DNA of 64,000 bases from Pyropia yezoensis (Eukaryota; Rhodophyta; Bangiophyceae; Bangiales; Bangiaceae): the NCBI GenBank assembly GCA_009829735.1, contig CM020618.1:5826882-5890881 (forward strand), written 5' to 3'. The notes under the pieces are model-generated. The model was not told the DNA's origin. It did no database searches and was given only the letters and a program-made list of their open reading frames with translations. Each line of letters begins with the position of its first letter. The stretch's first letter is position 1. Below are positions 48,199 to 59,171 of the stretch, piece after piece. The position numbers were made by a program, and so were the translations under genes.

Positions 48199-48726
48199 AT
48201 GGGCTTTGATTTCCCCGACCTCCGCGCCCTCATCCCCCGGCCGGGCCGCCGCTTTTCCGATACGGCTGCCTTTTCTTCCCTCGCTCGCGGGGTGTTTCAG
48301 AAAGCGGCTATCCGCGACGCCAGCGGCGCGTTGGTCATTGATGACCTGTCACTGGTTGTTGCCATGTGCGAGCTCCACTTCAAGGTCAAGCGCCGGGCGC
48401 CAGGCGTCACGCAACCCCCCACCCGCGATGCTGTGCGGGAGGTGATGGAAGGGTTTGACGCGAACCGGGATGGGGTGCTGGACGAGGAGGAGTTTGTGCG
48501 CTTTGCCAAGCGCTGGTGGAACGATGCCGGCGTGCTGTGGCTGTACCGTGCCGCCCTCGTCTCGGCCGTCACCGCCGTGGTGCTGCCCGAGGCGGCCGCG
48601 GCCCTGCGCCGGACTGTCCCGGGGGGACGGGAAGTGCCCAAGGGCATCTGGGTCGGCGCCGCGGGGCTGCTGTTTAAGATTGTTTCCACTGCTGTGGCTG
48701 CCCGTATGCGTGCGCTTGACGCGTGA
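48199..48726 (+). CDS. EF-hand protein with C-terminal hydrophobic segments
   Basis: The intron-free gene encodes 175 residues starting MGFDFPDLRALIPRPGRRFS. A complete EF-hand loop is at about 86-97 (DANRDGVLDEEE, with Asp, Asn, Asp, Gly, Asp and a closing Glu), flanked by helices (AVREVMEGF and FVRFAKRWW). The N-terminal half (VFQKAAIRDASGALVIDDL, SLVVAMCELHFKVK) probably forms a degenerate partner hand. Two hydrophobic stretches follow: WLYRAALVSAVTAVVLPEAA and GIWVGAAGLLFKIVSTAVAA. This layout resembles small plant and algal EF-hand membrane proteins without an assigned role. Calcium binding is well supported by the loop; membrane location is an inference. The start follows a pyrimidine-rich leader (CCCTCATC). 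Confidence 0.8.
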   Translation: MGFDFPDLRALIPRPGRRFSDTAAFSSLARGVFQKAAIRDASGALVIDDLSLVVAMCELHFKVKRRAPGVTQPPTRDAVREVMEGFDANRDGVLDEEEFVRFAKRWWNDAGVLWLYRAALVSAVTAVVLPEAAAALRRTVPGGREVPKGIWVGAAGLLFKIVSTAVAARMRALDA

Positions 48727-50070
48727 GAACGCCAGGGGGGAAGAGCGGTACCATCAGTGGCTGCGACCGCGTGGTTTGCACGCGCCAGGGCGTATGGCGC
48801 ATGGTGGGGTGGGTGGGGGGGGGGGCAAGACTGAACCGATAGCGTTGATGACCATTTCTCAATACATGCACTACGGGTCGACCGGCAAATGCCAGCGGCA
48901 GAGCGGGTGGGAACAGGAGATGCAACGGCCCATGTTTGAGCATCAGAGGTGCAGCAATGCGACCCAGAGGATGCTTGTCGACTCTCTCGACATCACGTTT
49001 CGTTGACGCGGGGGGGGAGCACCTCGCACTTGTGAGTCGGCGTTCCCTTCGGGCGTCCGCCAGAGTGGCGCCATCATAAGGACATGCATGGCGCCGCCGG
49101 CGTGAAGCACGAAGGAAGGGGATCGCACGACGAGCAGACAGAGCCCGCCGGGAGCGCCGGAACCTGAGGCCGCCCTCGGCCGCTTCCCTGCGCCGGCCGT
49201 GAACGCATTTGGCACTGCCGCCACCAACGCCACCGCCACCCGCAGACCCCACACCGTCACATTCCCAACGGCCGCCCCCGCCATGGCTCACTGCCCCTGC
49301 CGCTGCCACACTGCGATGCGTCGCCGGCGCCGCTCTCCTCCCCCCCTCGCCCATCTCCACCATATATGTTCATAGCACTCCCCCGCGAAGCGCCGCCTTC
49401 GTGTCGGCGCGCCATGGTGGACCACCCCGGCCCCCACCCATCGCCCTGCGTGCAAGAAAACCGCCGCTGCCACTCTTCGCCACCACTGCCATCGCCACGG
49501 GGTGACCACCACCTTTTCCCGTCGCATCCCCCCGTCGCCGCGCTCTGCCCGCAAAGCCAAGTACCCGCACCAGCGACGGGCGAGAGAGCCACACCGGCCC
49601 ATCCAATCCGCCCGCGTGGCAGATCCTCGGGCCTATACGTGGCTGTCCGCCGCCTTTTGGCGACGCCCCACCCACCGCAATGACACACCACTGCACGCCC
49701 AACAAGCGGCAAGGGTGCGTGAGAGTTCCCTCAGACCAACGCGGGGGGCGACCTGCAAACGTATCACCGTATCCGCAACACCACATCAAAAAGTGGGGCG
49801 TCAAGACCAGTACAGAAAGAGAAGTCACAGCACGGTATCAAGCAGAATAGGCAGGTCAGCTCATGGCCAGAAGACACACCGACGGCCACGCTGGCACGTG
49901 GTCGGCGCTCCCAGCCGCCCCCACCATCCACCCTCTTCCTCCCCCCCCACCCCCACCCCTCATCACGTCTCCTCGCGCCAGTCCACCGACGTACCCACAC
50001 AAGCACGGCACCCAGAACCCCGCCTCCTGCTGCCGACAAGGTCGCAGTACACCCCACGGCGCCCCTAACC
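48727..50070. other. Intergenic, mixed composition
   Basis: There is no frame with recognisable protein. The DNA is rich in CCGCCA-type triplets (49200-49510), with more moderate composition than the genes. Confidence 0.45.
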
Positions 50071-50871
50071 ATGGCCATTGCCAGTCCCACGGCCGCCCCT
50101 GACACGCCGCCTATTCCCACCACCGCCACACGTTGCCAACGGGTCCCGGCCGTCGCCACCGCTGCCGTTGTGGGGGCAGTACTGCTGCTGACACCCACCA
50201 TCACGGCTACGGCTGGTGTCGCCACCGGCAGCAACCGCCCTGTCGCGGCGGCCCCTGCAACAGGAGCAGCAGGCGGCCATCTGCCCCCCTCTCGAGCTGC
50301 CGACCCGTCCGCGGGTAAGAGGCCGCCGCCCGTGACCGCCGCGGCGTCGCCGCCCGTCTCCCATTCCCTCCGCGGGATGCGTCGGCCGCCGCCGCCGCCA
50401 GCGCGTACTACCGATGATGGTGACCCGAGCCTTTCCGCCCGCTTGGCGCCCGCCCGACCAGGTCCAATGGACGCGACCGTCCCGTCAGTCCAAAGAGACA
50501 CAACCGACCCACAGCCGGGCCAAGAGGTCAGGACAGTGGCTGCCGAGGGGGGGGGTGGGTGCACCCATGTAGATGGCGCTTGCATCATGATGGGCGAAGA
50601 GCAAGGGAAAATGCAAAGAAGATTGGGCAAAGGGGCGGGGAGACGGGGAGGGTCACGACGAGGGAGAGGATGGAAAAAGGAGGGGCAAAAGCGGGAAGTG
50701 CTAAGGCGGGAGGGAAGTCCCACCGTTGAACACGATGAGGGGCAATGGGGATGGGGCCGGCAAAATCGACAGCGCACAGAAGTCGCCCCGGTCGGTGGGA
50801 CGTGCCTGCCGCGAATGAAGAAGACACAGGCGCGCCACCGTCGCAGGTACAGGCCATCAACCACCCAGTAG
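50071..50871 (+). CDS. Uncertain ORF with one predicted membrane segment
   Basis: An open frame of 266 codons starts at an ATG in excellent context (AACCATGGCC). Residues about 27-50 form a hydrophobic stretch (VATAAVVGAVLLLTPTITAT), so it could be a signal peptide or single-pass anchor. The remainder is Ala/Pro/Arg and then Lys/Arg/Gly-rich without visible domains. The opposite strand is also open (49764-50918), so chance cannot be excluded. Confidence 0.3.
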   Translation: MAIASPTAAPDTPPIPTTATRCQRVPAVATAAVVGAVLLLTPTITATAGVATGSNRPVAAAPATGAAGGHLPPSRAADPSAGKRPPPVTAAASPPVSHSLRGMRRPPPPPARTTDDGDPSLSARLAPARPGPMDATVPSVQRDTTDPQPGQEVRTVAAEGGGGCTHVDGACIMMGEEQGKMQRRLGKGAGRRGGSRRGRGWKKEGQKREVLRREGSPTVEHDEGQWGWGRQNRQRTEVAPVGGTCLPRMKKTQARHRRRYRPSTTQ

Positions 50872-52036
50872 ACAAAATAGCACGAGCCAGCGCCAAGAAC
50901 AGGCACACGTGCGCTCACGCTGCGTCGACGCCCGGCTGCCGCCCCGCCTCACCCTCCTCCACACCGCAAAACCGGCCGCAACACAACCGAGAGCGTCGCG
51001 GTGCGGACGCCTTCGCTTTCGCCCACTCGCGAGGTCTGCCGGGGCTGCGCGTCGTCCACACGGTGCGGGGGTGGAGGGGGCCGCCCGCCCGCCCACGGTT
51101 GACCCGCTCGTCACCGTCGTCACCGTCGCAAGCGGGGCGACCCACTGAAGGCACCCACCTAGTCCCGCTGCTCGCAGCAAGGGAGCATGCTCACCACAAG
51201 CCCTCCTCGCCCCCGCCCACCCTCCGCCCCCCGCCCACACCCCACGCCCCCCCCCCATGCACTCCCCGCAAACCGTGTGCGGCAAACGCAATCGCAGACG
51301 CCACGGCCGCTCGCGCCTCATACCAGCCGGCGGAACAGCAAACGTCCGCGTGGCCGCCACAGCCACTGCGGCCGCCACATGCCCCCCTGCGGAGGCGCGG
51401 CGGTCACGGTCTTCAGGGCGGGAGGGGCGGAATGCAGCTGCAGACGTGCTCCGCCCCAGCGGGGGAAGATGAGGCAACCATGGCCGGGCGTGGATCGAGG
51501 CCGCCTGCGACCCCGGTCGTGCCGCACGCGCAGGGGGGTAGGGGGAGAGGCAAGCCGTGGCGTCTGTCAATATGGGTCCGTGAGCGTGGCTGATGGCGGC
51601 AATGGGCAGAGTGAGTCTGTGGTGGCCGCCCACGAGCGTCATCGTCGTTGCCCCCAACGTTGGGGTCGCTCCTGAAGGATCCTCGGGCTCACGGCCGTGG
51701 CGCTCGTGCAATCCACATCGCTGGCTGGCTGACACTGTGTCCGACAGCGGCCGTGGTAGAGGTGTCCGATGGAAGAGAAATTGAAAACGCTCTGAAGTAA
51801 GTGAAGCGTGAGTAATTTCATCCGGCTTTCTCGCGAATTGCTTTGCTGGGCAGCAGAAAATGAAAAACAGGAGCTCTGCTGGCTGCAGCCATCCTCTTGC
51901 ATCTCTTCCTTCCTGTCACTCTTCTCTCTGTGCGCTCTGGAATCGCCTTGCCGCAGTGGCTCGCCTTTCCCTCCGTTTGTCGTCGTTGTGGACTTCTTGC
52001 TGCTGCCTGCCCCCCCCCCCCCCCCATCTGCTGGCG
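50872..52036. other. Intergenic, upstream of the DHHC gene
   Basis: No ordered frame. The final 250 nt are more AT-rich and then pyrimidine-rich, as expected for promoter and leader of the DHHC gene, with a run of 15 C just before its ATG. Confidence 0.45.
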
Positions 52037-53581
52037 ATGCCTCCCGACGCCCCGCCCCCACCCCGCTGGGATCCCCCCCTCCCGTCGCCATTGACGCCGC
52101 TGGCGCTCCTCACCACCCTTGCCGCCGCCCCCACTGAAGGCCTGCCCGCGCTCGTCGCCGCCGCCGACGCGGTCGTTGGCGTCACTGGCCCCCTTTGTGT
52201 GGCAGCGGTGGTTGCTCTCTTCACGGCCGTTGCGTCTATTTTTTTTGCCACCCACGTCCGCCTGCTGGCGGGCGGAGCGGGGGGGTGGCCCGCTGCGGCC
52301 ACCGCCGCAGTAGTGGGGGGTGGGCTGACCGCTGCCGCTGCGTGGGCGTACGGGATGGCGCTGTGGGTGGGGCCGGGCTGGGTGTCTGAGGGGGGTGGTG
52401 GGGGCGGGGATGGAGGAGGGTGGACAGAGGAGGAGGAGGAGGGGGAGGGGGGGGAGGTGGGATGGGACGGAAGGGAGTGGGAGCCCCCCGGCGCCGGCAC
52501 AGTACCAGCGCCCCGCTTCTGCTCCGTTTGCCAGCTGTACAAGCCACCCCGCGCGCACCACTGTTCCATCTGCCGGCGCTGTGTCTTGTACGTTGGGGCA
52601 GCGGGACTGGTGGAGGGTTGTCGAGGGGGCGGGCGCACCAGTTCGGTCTTTGGGTGTCTTCGCAATGGACTTCTGCAAGTGGGAAGCGGGAGACGAGTGC
52701 GAGCCGGGGGTGACATTTGGTGTGGCGCGTGGGTCTGCACTGGAACGGCGCCGTGTTCCCCCGCCTCTACAAGGCCACTGTCACCGCTCGTTCAGTTGCT
52801 GGCGAGCGGCCAAACGGCGCGCCGCTTGCGGCACGCAGATTTGTGGCACCCAGTTGACATTTTTGCTGCGCGCCCTGTGCTACCTGTGGCTGTTCTTTCA
52901 TATCCTCTGCAAACTTCCTCTTCCTTTCCTCTCGTGCCGCTTCCCCGCAGGCGTATGGACCACCACTGCCCCTTCTTTGCCACCTGCATCGGGGCTCGCA
53001 ACCACCACCACTTTTTCCGCTTCTGTGTTGCCACCGTTGGCGCCGCGGCCTTCCTCCTCATCACCTCGGTTCACCTGCTGCGGGCGGGGCTGGCGCCGGC
53101 GACGGCTGCGGCGTCGTCGTCGTCGTCGCCGCCGCCGCCGCTGTCGCCGTCCGACGCCAACCGTTTGCTCTTTGCCACCGCCCTGGGCACCGTCGTGGTC
53201 GTGTCGGTGGGCGCCCTCGTCGCGTGGCACAGCCTGCTGCTGCGGCGGGGCGGGGTGACCACCCTTGAGTGGTTTGGTGGCACGCGCTGGCGGCGGCGGC
53301 CGTCTTGGCGGCAGCCGCGGCGGGGGGGGGGGTCCCTGTCGGCGGGGGGTGGTGGTGTTCGCGGCGGGCGGGCCCGCCGGGCACGGCGGGAGCGACCGCC
53401 AGAGGGGCCCCTCGCAGCGATGGTGATGGCGTGCCGCCGTGGGCGGATGCGGCCCACCGCAGCCGCGGCACGTCGGCGGCGGCCGTCACCGCCGGCTCCG
53501 GAGGCGGGGCGGGGCAGCTCTGCTGTACCACTGATTGACGAGGGGGTGGGCGACTCGGCCGATGAGGACCAGCTGGATTGA
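52037..53581 (+). CDS. DHHC-type protein S-acyltransferase (palmitoyltransferase), two exons
   Basis: Exons 52037-52587 and 52951-53581 give 393 residues. Two N-terminal membrane helices (about 43-74 and 82-112) precede an acidic Gly-rich cytosolic loop. The Cys-rich domain reads RFCSVCQLYKPPRAHHCSIC, RRCVL, then across the intron RMDHHCPFFATCIGARNHHH. The split codon is rebuilt as TT|G, and the DHHC catalytic motif (about 187-190) is intact. Two further helices follow (FCVATVGAAAFLLITSVHLL and LFATALGTVVVVSVGALVAW), then the TTxE-like motif (VTTLEW) and a basic Arg-rich tail ending in an acidic peptide. Such enzymes attach fatty acyl groups to cysteines of membrane proteins at Golgi, plasma membrane or tonoplast. 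The donor is GTACGTTG and the acceptor CCGCAG; the 363-nt intron happens to be open in frame. Confidence 0.9.
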   Translation: MPPDAPPPPRWDPPLPSPLTPLALLTTLAAAPTEGLPALVAAADAVVGVTGPLCVAAVVALFTAVASIFFATHVRLLAGGAGGWPAAATAAVVGGGLTAAAAWAYGMALWVGPGWVSEGGGGGGDGGGWTEEEEEGEGGEVGWDGREWEPPGAGTVPAPRFCSVCQLYKPPRAHHCSICRRCVLYVGAAGLVEGCRGGGRTSSVFGCLRNGLLQVGSGRRVRAGGDIWCGAWVCTGTAPCSPASTRPLSPLVQLLASGQTARRLRHADLWHPVDIFAARPVLPVAVLSYPLQTSSSFPLVPLPRRRMDHHCPFFATCIGARNHHHFFRFCVATVGAAAFLLITSVHLLRAGLAPATAAASSSSSPPPPLSPSDANRLLFATALGTVVVVSVGALVAWHSLLLRRGGVTTLEWFGGTRWRRRPSWRQPRRGGGSLSAGGGGVRGGRARRARRERPPEGPLAAMVMACRRGRMRPTAAAARRRRPSPPAPEAGRGSSAVPLIDEGVGDSADEDQLD

Positions 53582-54938
53582 ACACGGGTTGGCAATGGGG
53601 TGGAGGCGGCGGTGCCGGGCGGGTACTCGCTGGCGACCGCGGTTTTTGGGGTATTCGGTTGGGTGTGGCGTCCTCCGTGGCGCGGCGTGAGCCGTTGAGC
53701 CAGTCGCCGCCGTCGACCTGCGGCCCTGGGAACCCCGCCGTGGAGACCCGCCTCCCCTGCCGACAGCGATGGGCCAGCTGGGGCGATTGCCGCGTTCTGT
53801 GTGGTTTGTCCCACCGGAGGGGCTCGCACGTGCGAACGCCCCTTGCGTGGGGTACCCCCCGGGCTGTACCCTTCCAATGCGTTTGTCAGTCTCTTCTCCG
53901 GCGCCGGCCGGTGCATTTCGTGGCCGCCGTCACCCACCTTCGCGATTGTGCCGTGTGGCGAGGGCGTCTGCGGGCGTCGGGTGGGGTGAATAGGGAGCGC
54001 CGTGGTCGCCACCGCCGCCACCATTTGGCCGCACGGGCGGCGGCGCGCGTCGGTGGACTGAGGGGGGTGACCGCGCCGCCGCTGCCACGATCGCTCTGGA
54101 AACGGCGGCAGCGGCGGCGGCGGCGGCGTCGGCAGCAGCAGCAGCAGCAGCGGCAGCATCTGCGGCGGCGGCGGGGGGTAGTTCCAGGCGGGCAGGGCCT
54201 TTAAGGCGGGAGGGGTCAGACGGGACTTTGCACCCGCTGCTCTTGCTGGTTCATGCGACCTGTTCCCGCCACACTGGAAAGATGGGAGCGTACGCCGCGG
54301 GAGGCCTTCCAGGGCGTCAGCGGCGGCCGCCGGCAGCTGCGCGTGGCCACAGCGGCAGTGGTGGCGCCGCCGACCATCGTTTGGGAGGGACCAGCACCGC
54401 CACCTCCGCCGCCGCAGCAGCAACCGGCGCTGCCATGCCCTCCTGCGGTGCCGCGACCACAGCCAACCTCTCCGTTTCCCTATCGTGGCAGCGCCGCTAC
54501 CAAAGGCGAGCCCCCAACCACCCACCCACGCACTTGTGTGTGACAATGCATGTGTACTGTACTGTTGTGGCCACCACGGCCACCCGGAAGAGGAGCGACC
54601 GCCCGTGCGCCGAGCGCCCCACGCCCAGCTGGCCCACGTGGTTGGCGGGCTCGATGTCCCGCCACGTGGCCCGCCCGCAACGAACAGTATGAACGTCGTG
54701 GCAGCGGCGGCGTCCATCTTCGCCGTGCCCACCCACCCGTCCATTCGCCGACCCCCGCTCCTGACGGCAGGGGGGGCTTGCCCAGCGGCGGCGGCCGCAG
54801 GCGCCCACGCGGACGGGGAGACCCCCTCAGCAAGGGCGGCGCCCTGGCGGGGTGGCAGCGGCCCGCGCGGTGCGCGCGGCGACCGCCACGGCGCTGCCGC
54901 CCGACCCCCAGCGTAACTCGCGGTGCCCCCCCCCCCCC
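53582..54938. other. Convergent intergenic region
   Basis: It lies between the DHHC gene (+) and the Ala-rich gene (-). It contains CAG/CGG triplet tracts (about 54100-54175) and GTACTGTAC at 54554. Long frames on the minus strand here are Arg/Pro/Thr-rich and look like shadows. Confidence 0.45.
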
Positions 54939-57547
54939 TCATCCTGGCGCCGCCGCCCCCCAGGCCAGCAGCGCCTCCAAATCCCCCCCCCCCACCCCCC
55001 ACGCGGCAACGCCCCCCCCCGGGCCCCCCCCCCCCCCCGCACGGCGGCCGCCCAGGCCGCCCACGCGGGGGGCCCGCGGAGGGCGGCGGCGAGGCCCGCC
55101 AGGCCCGCCAGGCCCGCCACCCCGCCCGCTGCGGCGGTGGCCGCCGCCGCGGCCGCCGCGTCGCCGGCGCGGGCGCGGCCGCCGGCGGAGGCGGCGGCCA
55201 GGCCCAGGTTGACATACGCCATTGCCCGCACGGCGGCCGCCGCCGCGGCGGCGGCGGCGGTGGGGGTGCAGGTGGGGGTAGGAGCGGGGGGGGTGCCCGC
55301 CATGGGGGTGGCGGCCCTGCCCGCCGGGCCGCTGGCCGGCGCGGCGACGGCGGCGGCGGCGGTGGCAGCGGCGGTCAGGCCCGCGACGCGGGTGGCGCCG
55401 GGGGGCTCCCGCAGCGCCGCGGCGAGGGCCACCAGCCCCGCCCGCGCGGCCGACGGGGCGCCGGGGCCGGCGGCGGCAGCCGCAGCCAGTGGCGGCGGCG
55501 GCGGCGCCGCCGCCGCCGCCGGTGGCACCAGTGGCGACGGGGGCGGCACGGCCGCCCCCTCCCCCTCCTCCTCCTCCCCGCCACCCCGCGACGGGGCCGG
55601 CGGGCGCGCCAAGGCGGCATAGGCGGCGAGCAGCGCCCCGTCGGGGTGGGCGGCCACGTCGTCGGCGGCGGGCGGCGCGCCGCCGGCCGCCCCTCCCGCG
55701 GAGCCCCGCCACCCCCCGCGGGGGGGGTGCGGCGCCGCGACCAGGCGCGCGGCGGCGGCGGCGGCGGCGGCGGCGGGCGGTCCCGGCGGGTCTGCCGCCG
55801 TGGCGGGGGACGTGAAGCGCAGCCGGGGGGGGGTTGTGCGGGTGGTGGTCACCGTTACCCAGGGGGGGGGGGGGGCGCCACAGCCCCCGCCGCTACTGCC
55901 GCCACCGCCACTGCTGCCGCCCGGGGCGCGGTCCACCCCACCGACAGTGACCAGCGCATCGGCCACGTCGCCGCCGCCGTCTGCCCCCTCTGCCCCCTCA
56001 TCCTCCATCGGCGGCCGTGGTGGGGACAGGTCACCGCCCTCGTCCATCCGGTCGTCGTCGCCATCGCCGCCGTCGGCGGCGGCGGGGCGGGGCCGCTTGC
56101 GTCCGCCCCCCCCCCTCCCTCCATTCTGCCCTACCATGGCCACCACCGCCGCAGCCAGACCCGCCCGCCGCGACGCCCAGCCGCCCACCCCCCCCCGCCC
56201 CCTCCCCGCCCGTCCAACGCCGCCAACACCCCCGCCGCCGCCACGTCGGCCGCGGCGGCAACGGCGGCGGCGCCCACCTCCCCCCGCCACTCTGCGTCTG
56301 ACGCCGCTGCCGCCGCCGCCGCCCCCCCCCCCCCATCCGCCGCTGCCCCCCCCCCCTCGTCGGATACAGAGGGGGAGGGGGGGAGGCCCACCCCGAGCGC
56401 CACCGCCAGCCGTGCCGCGCGGGCGGCGGGGGACAGCGCCGCGCCGAGACCCCCCGCCGCGGCGGCCAGCACCCCACACGCCGCCACGCGGGTGCCCGCC
56501 GCGGCGGCCGCGTCGGCCGCCGCTGCCGCCGCCGTTGCCGCCGCCGCCGCCTCTGCGGCGGCTGCCCCCGCCGCTGCACTGGCGGGTGCGCCGGTCGCCG
56601 CGGCCGCCGCCGCCGCCGCCGCTACCGCGGCGGCGTGGACGCCCAGGACGGCAGCGAGGTGTGCCTCTCGGCCGCCACCGCCACTGCCACGGCCACCGCC
56701 ACCGCCGCCACCGCCACCGCCGGCGCTGTGGACGGCTGCCGCCGACGCGACGCGCAGCGGGGCGAGCGCCACCGCCGGCGGCGCGCCCGCCGCCGCCGCC
56801 TCGGCCGCCGACAGCAGCCGCCCCCGCGAGTCACGGGCGGCAGCAGCAGCGGCAGCAGCAGCAGCGGCAGCAGCAGCAGCAGCATCATGGGCGGCAGCAG
56901 CATCATTCGCGACAGCAGCGGCGGGCGCCGCCGTGCCACCCCCGGCGGTGGCGGGGGTAGGGGGGATGGCCGTGGCCGCCAGCTGCCTCAGCACCGCCGT
57001 GTCCCCCCCCCCCGCCCCCCCCGCGACCGCCGCGGCAGCAGCAGCAGCGTCAGCAGCGTCGTCGTCGGCGGCCGACGCGGCCGCCCACCCCCCCCCTCCC
57101 GGTGTGGCGGCCGCGCGGGGAGCAGCCGCCCAGCCCCGCCCGTTGCACCCCCCGCAGCCCCCGTAGCCGTCGGTGGCGCCCCCCCCCACCCCCCCCCCCC
57201 CCCACCCGCGCCCGCGCGCCAGCAGCGCCACCGCGCGGCACAGGTCGAGGGCGTCCACCACCGCGGCGGCCCAGGCGGTCCAGGCGGCCCAGTCCCCCCC
57301 CCCCCGGCGGCCCGCGGCCAGCTCGTCGGCAATGGCAACGAGCGCCGGCAGCACGCCCGCCCCCCCCCCCGCCCCTCCCCCCCCGACGCCCGCGGCGGCC
57401 ACGACGAGCGCCCGCCCCCCCCAGCGCCGCGCCCCCCTCAGCCGCCCCGCCGCCGCCGCCGCCCGGCCCTCCCCATACGCCGCAACGGCCGAGGCGGTGG
57501 CCGCCGCCACGGCCGCCGCCGGCCGGACCGCCGGTGCGCGGCGGGGT

Positions 57548-57586
<39 letters not shown>

Positions 57587-57624
57587 TGTGCCGCGGGGGG
57601 GGGCGGCAGGCTGGCGGGCTGCAT
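54939..57624 (-). CDS. Ala-rich helical protein, frame split at two G/C runs
   Basis: The ATG at 57624 opens MQPASLPPPPAAQVAAAA. The protein-like path uses three consecutive frames. The first runs to about 56200 (GVLPALVAIADELAAGRRGG, TAWAAAVVDALDLCRAVALL, DTAVLRQLAATAIPPTP). The second runs to about 55035 (SRRAGLAAAVVAMVGQNG, nuclear-signal-like GGRKRPRPAA, RMDEGGDLSPPRPPMEDEG, DVADALVTVGGVDRAPG, VRAMAYVNLGLAAASAGG). The third ends GGGDLEALLAWGAAAPG at 54939. Each switch falls at a G/C run, and each needs one added base. About 890 residues in total. The sequence suggests helical repeats with a disordered acidic centre. I recognise no family. It is divergent from the SKI3-like gene, 710 nt apart. 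Confidence 0.45.
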
Positions 57625-58333
57625 GGGACCCCGTCGCCGGCCGGGAGGGGGAGGGTGGACACGGCGGCGGTTGTTGCCGTTGGGAGTTGGGGAGACGGCG
57701 GGGGGGGGGGGGGGGGGAAACGGGACGAGGGGTGTGGGGACGACGAGACGGTGGGTCGACCGCCGTGCGTGGTGCCGCACAGACGGGGCGCCCGATTGGC
57801 TGCTGGGGCCCACCCCCGCCTGCCCGCCGCGATCTTCGATCATCGCCTGCGCGGCAACGCGTCGGTGTGTGCCCGTCCGCCTCGTCGGCCCCCTCGCGCA
57901 CCCCTCCCGCCCCGCTTGTGCGGCGCACGCCGGCGCGCTCTGCTCGACCCCCCCTGCTGCCCGCCGTGGCCAGCGTCTGCCCCCAGCCGTGCCGTCACGT
58001 GCGGTGCCCTGCCAGTGCCCCTCTGCCATCCGCGCTCGGTCGGCGCTTCGTCCCCGTCCTCTGGGGTCCTTTTGTTTTCATCCCGCGGACCCCCCCCTGT
58101 TCGGGTCCTGTGCCTCCTTCCCACCCGCGGCTGGTGCGGCACCCCCTCCCCGCACCCCCCCCCCCATCCCGTGCTCCCCTCTGGCCCCCCCTCTTCCTTT
58201 TCCCCTGTTCCTCTCTCTAACCCCCCCTCGGCGTCCTGCTAGCCCCGCTCTACCGTCACGCTTACCCCCCCCCCTTTTCTTTCCCCTCTTCCGTGTGCGC
58301 CGCCCTCCCACCCCCCCCCCCCCCCCCCCCCCC
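57625..58333. other. Divergent promoter region, Ala-rich gene / SKI3-like gene
   Basis: The half next to the SKI3-like gene is strongly pyrimidine-rich and ends in a run of about 20 C directly before its ATG. An open + frame extends through it, but it encodes Pro/Ser/Arg noise and I treat it as leader DNA. Confidence 0.5.
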
Positions 58334-59133
58334 ATGGCGCCGTCCAACAAGGCCACCAAGGCGGCGCTGGTGGCGGCCAAGGCGGCGCTCGATGCCGGCG
58401 ACGCGGCGACAGCGCTGGCCACCGCCGCCGCCGCGGCGGCGGCCGACGCGTCGTCGGCGCCCGCGCGGGTACTGGCGGGGGTGGCGGCGGCGCGCGCCGG
58501 CCGGACCGCCGACGCGGTGGGGTACTATGAGGGGGCGCTCGCGCTGCGGCCGGCCGCGGCAGTCGCCCACCGGGGGATTGTCGACGCGCTGGCGCCGCTG
58601 GCCGGAAGGGACCCCGCCGAGTGGGAGGAGACGACGGTGGGGGTAGCGACGGCGGCGACGGCGGCGGCGGCGGCGGCGGGGAAGGGGAAGGGGGGGGGGG
58701 GGAGGGGGGGGGGGGAGCCACCGCCGACGCCCGACCAGCGGCGGGCGTGGCTCCGCCGCCTCGTTACCGCGCTGGACGCGCTGGCCGCGGCGGGGGGGGC
58801 GCCGCCGGGGGGGGCCCGGGGGGTGCTCCGCCTCCGCGCCCGCGCGCTGTCGGCGCTCGCCGCGGGGGGGGGGGGGGGCGACGGCGACGCGGCGGCGGCT
58901 GCCGCGGCGGCCGCCGCGTGGCTCGCCGTCGCCGACGCGGAGGAGGAGGCGGACGGGGACGCCCCCGCGGGGGGGGATGACGCCGCCGCCGCCGCTGCCG
59001 CCGCCGGCGTGGACCCGGTGGCCGTGGCGGTCGCGGCGGGCCCGCACCCGGCGGTGGCGGCCCGCCTCGTTGCGCTGCGGCTCCTCGCCCGCGTGCCCGC
59101 GGCGGCGGCGGCGGCCGCTCCGCCAGCCGGCAA

Positions 59134-59171
<38 letters not shown>

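Noticed and set aside
49764..50918. 384-codon minus-strand open frame
   Set aside because: Starts without ATG support, crosses pyrimidine-rich DNA and has no ordered domain; the opposite frame is slightly better but also weak.
53071..55215. 714-codon minus-strand open frame
   Set aside because: Arg/Pro/Thr-rich noise antisense to the DHHC exon and extending into repeats; no ordered segment.
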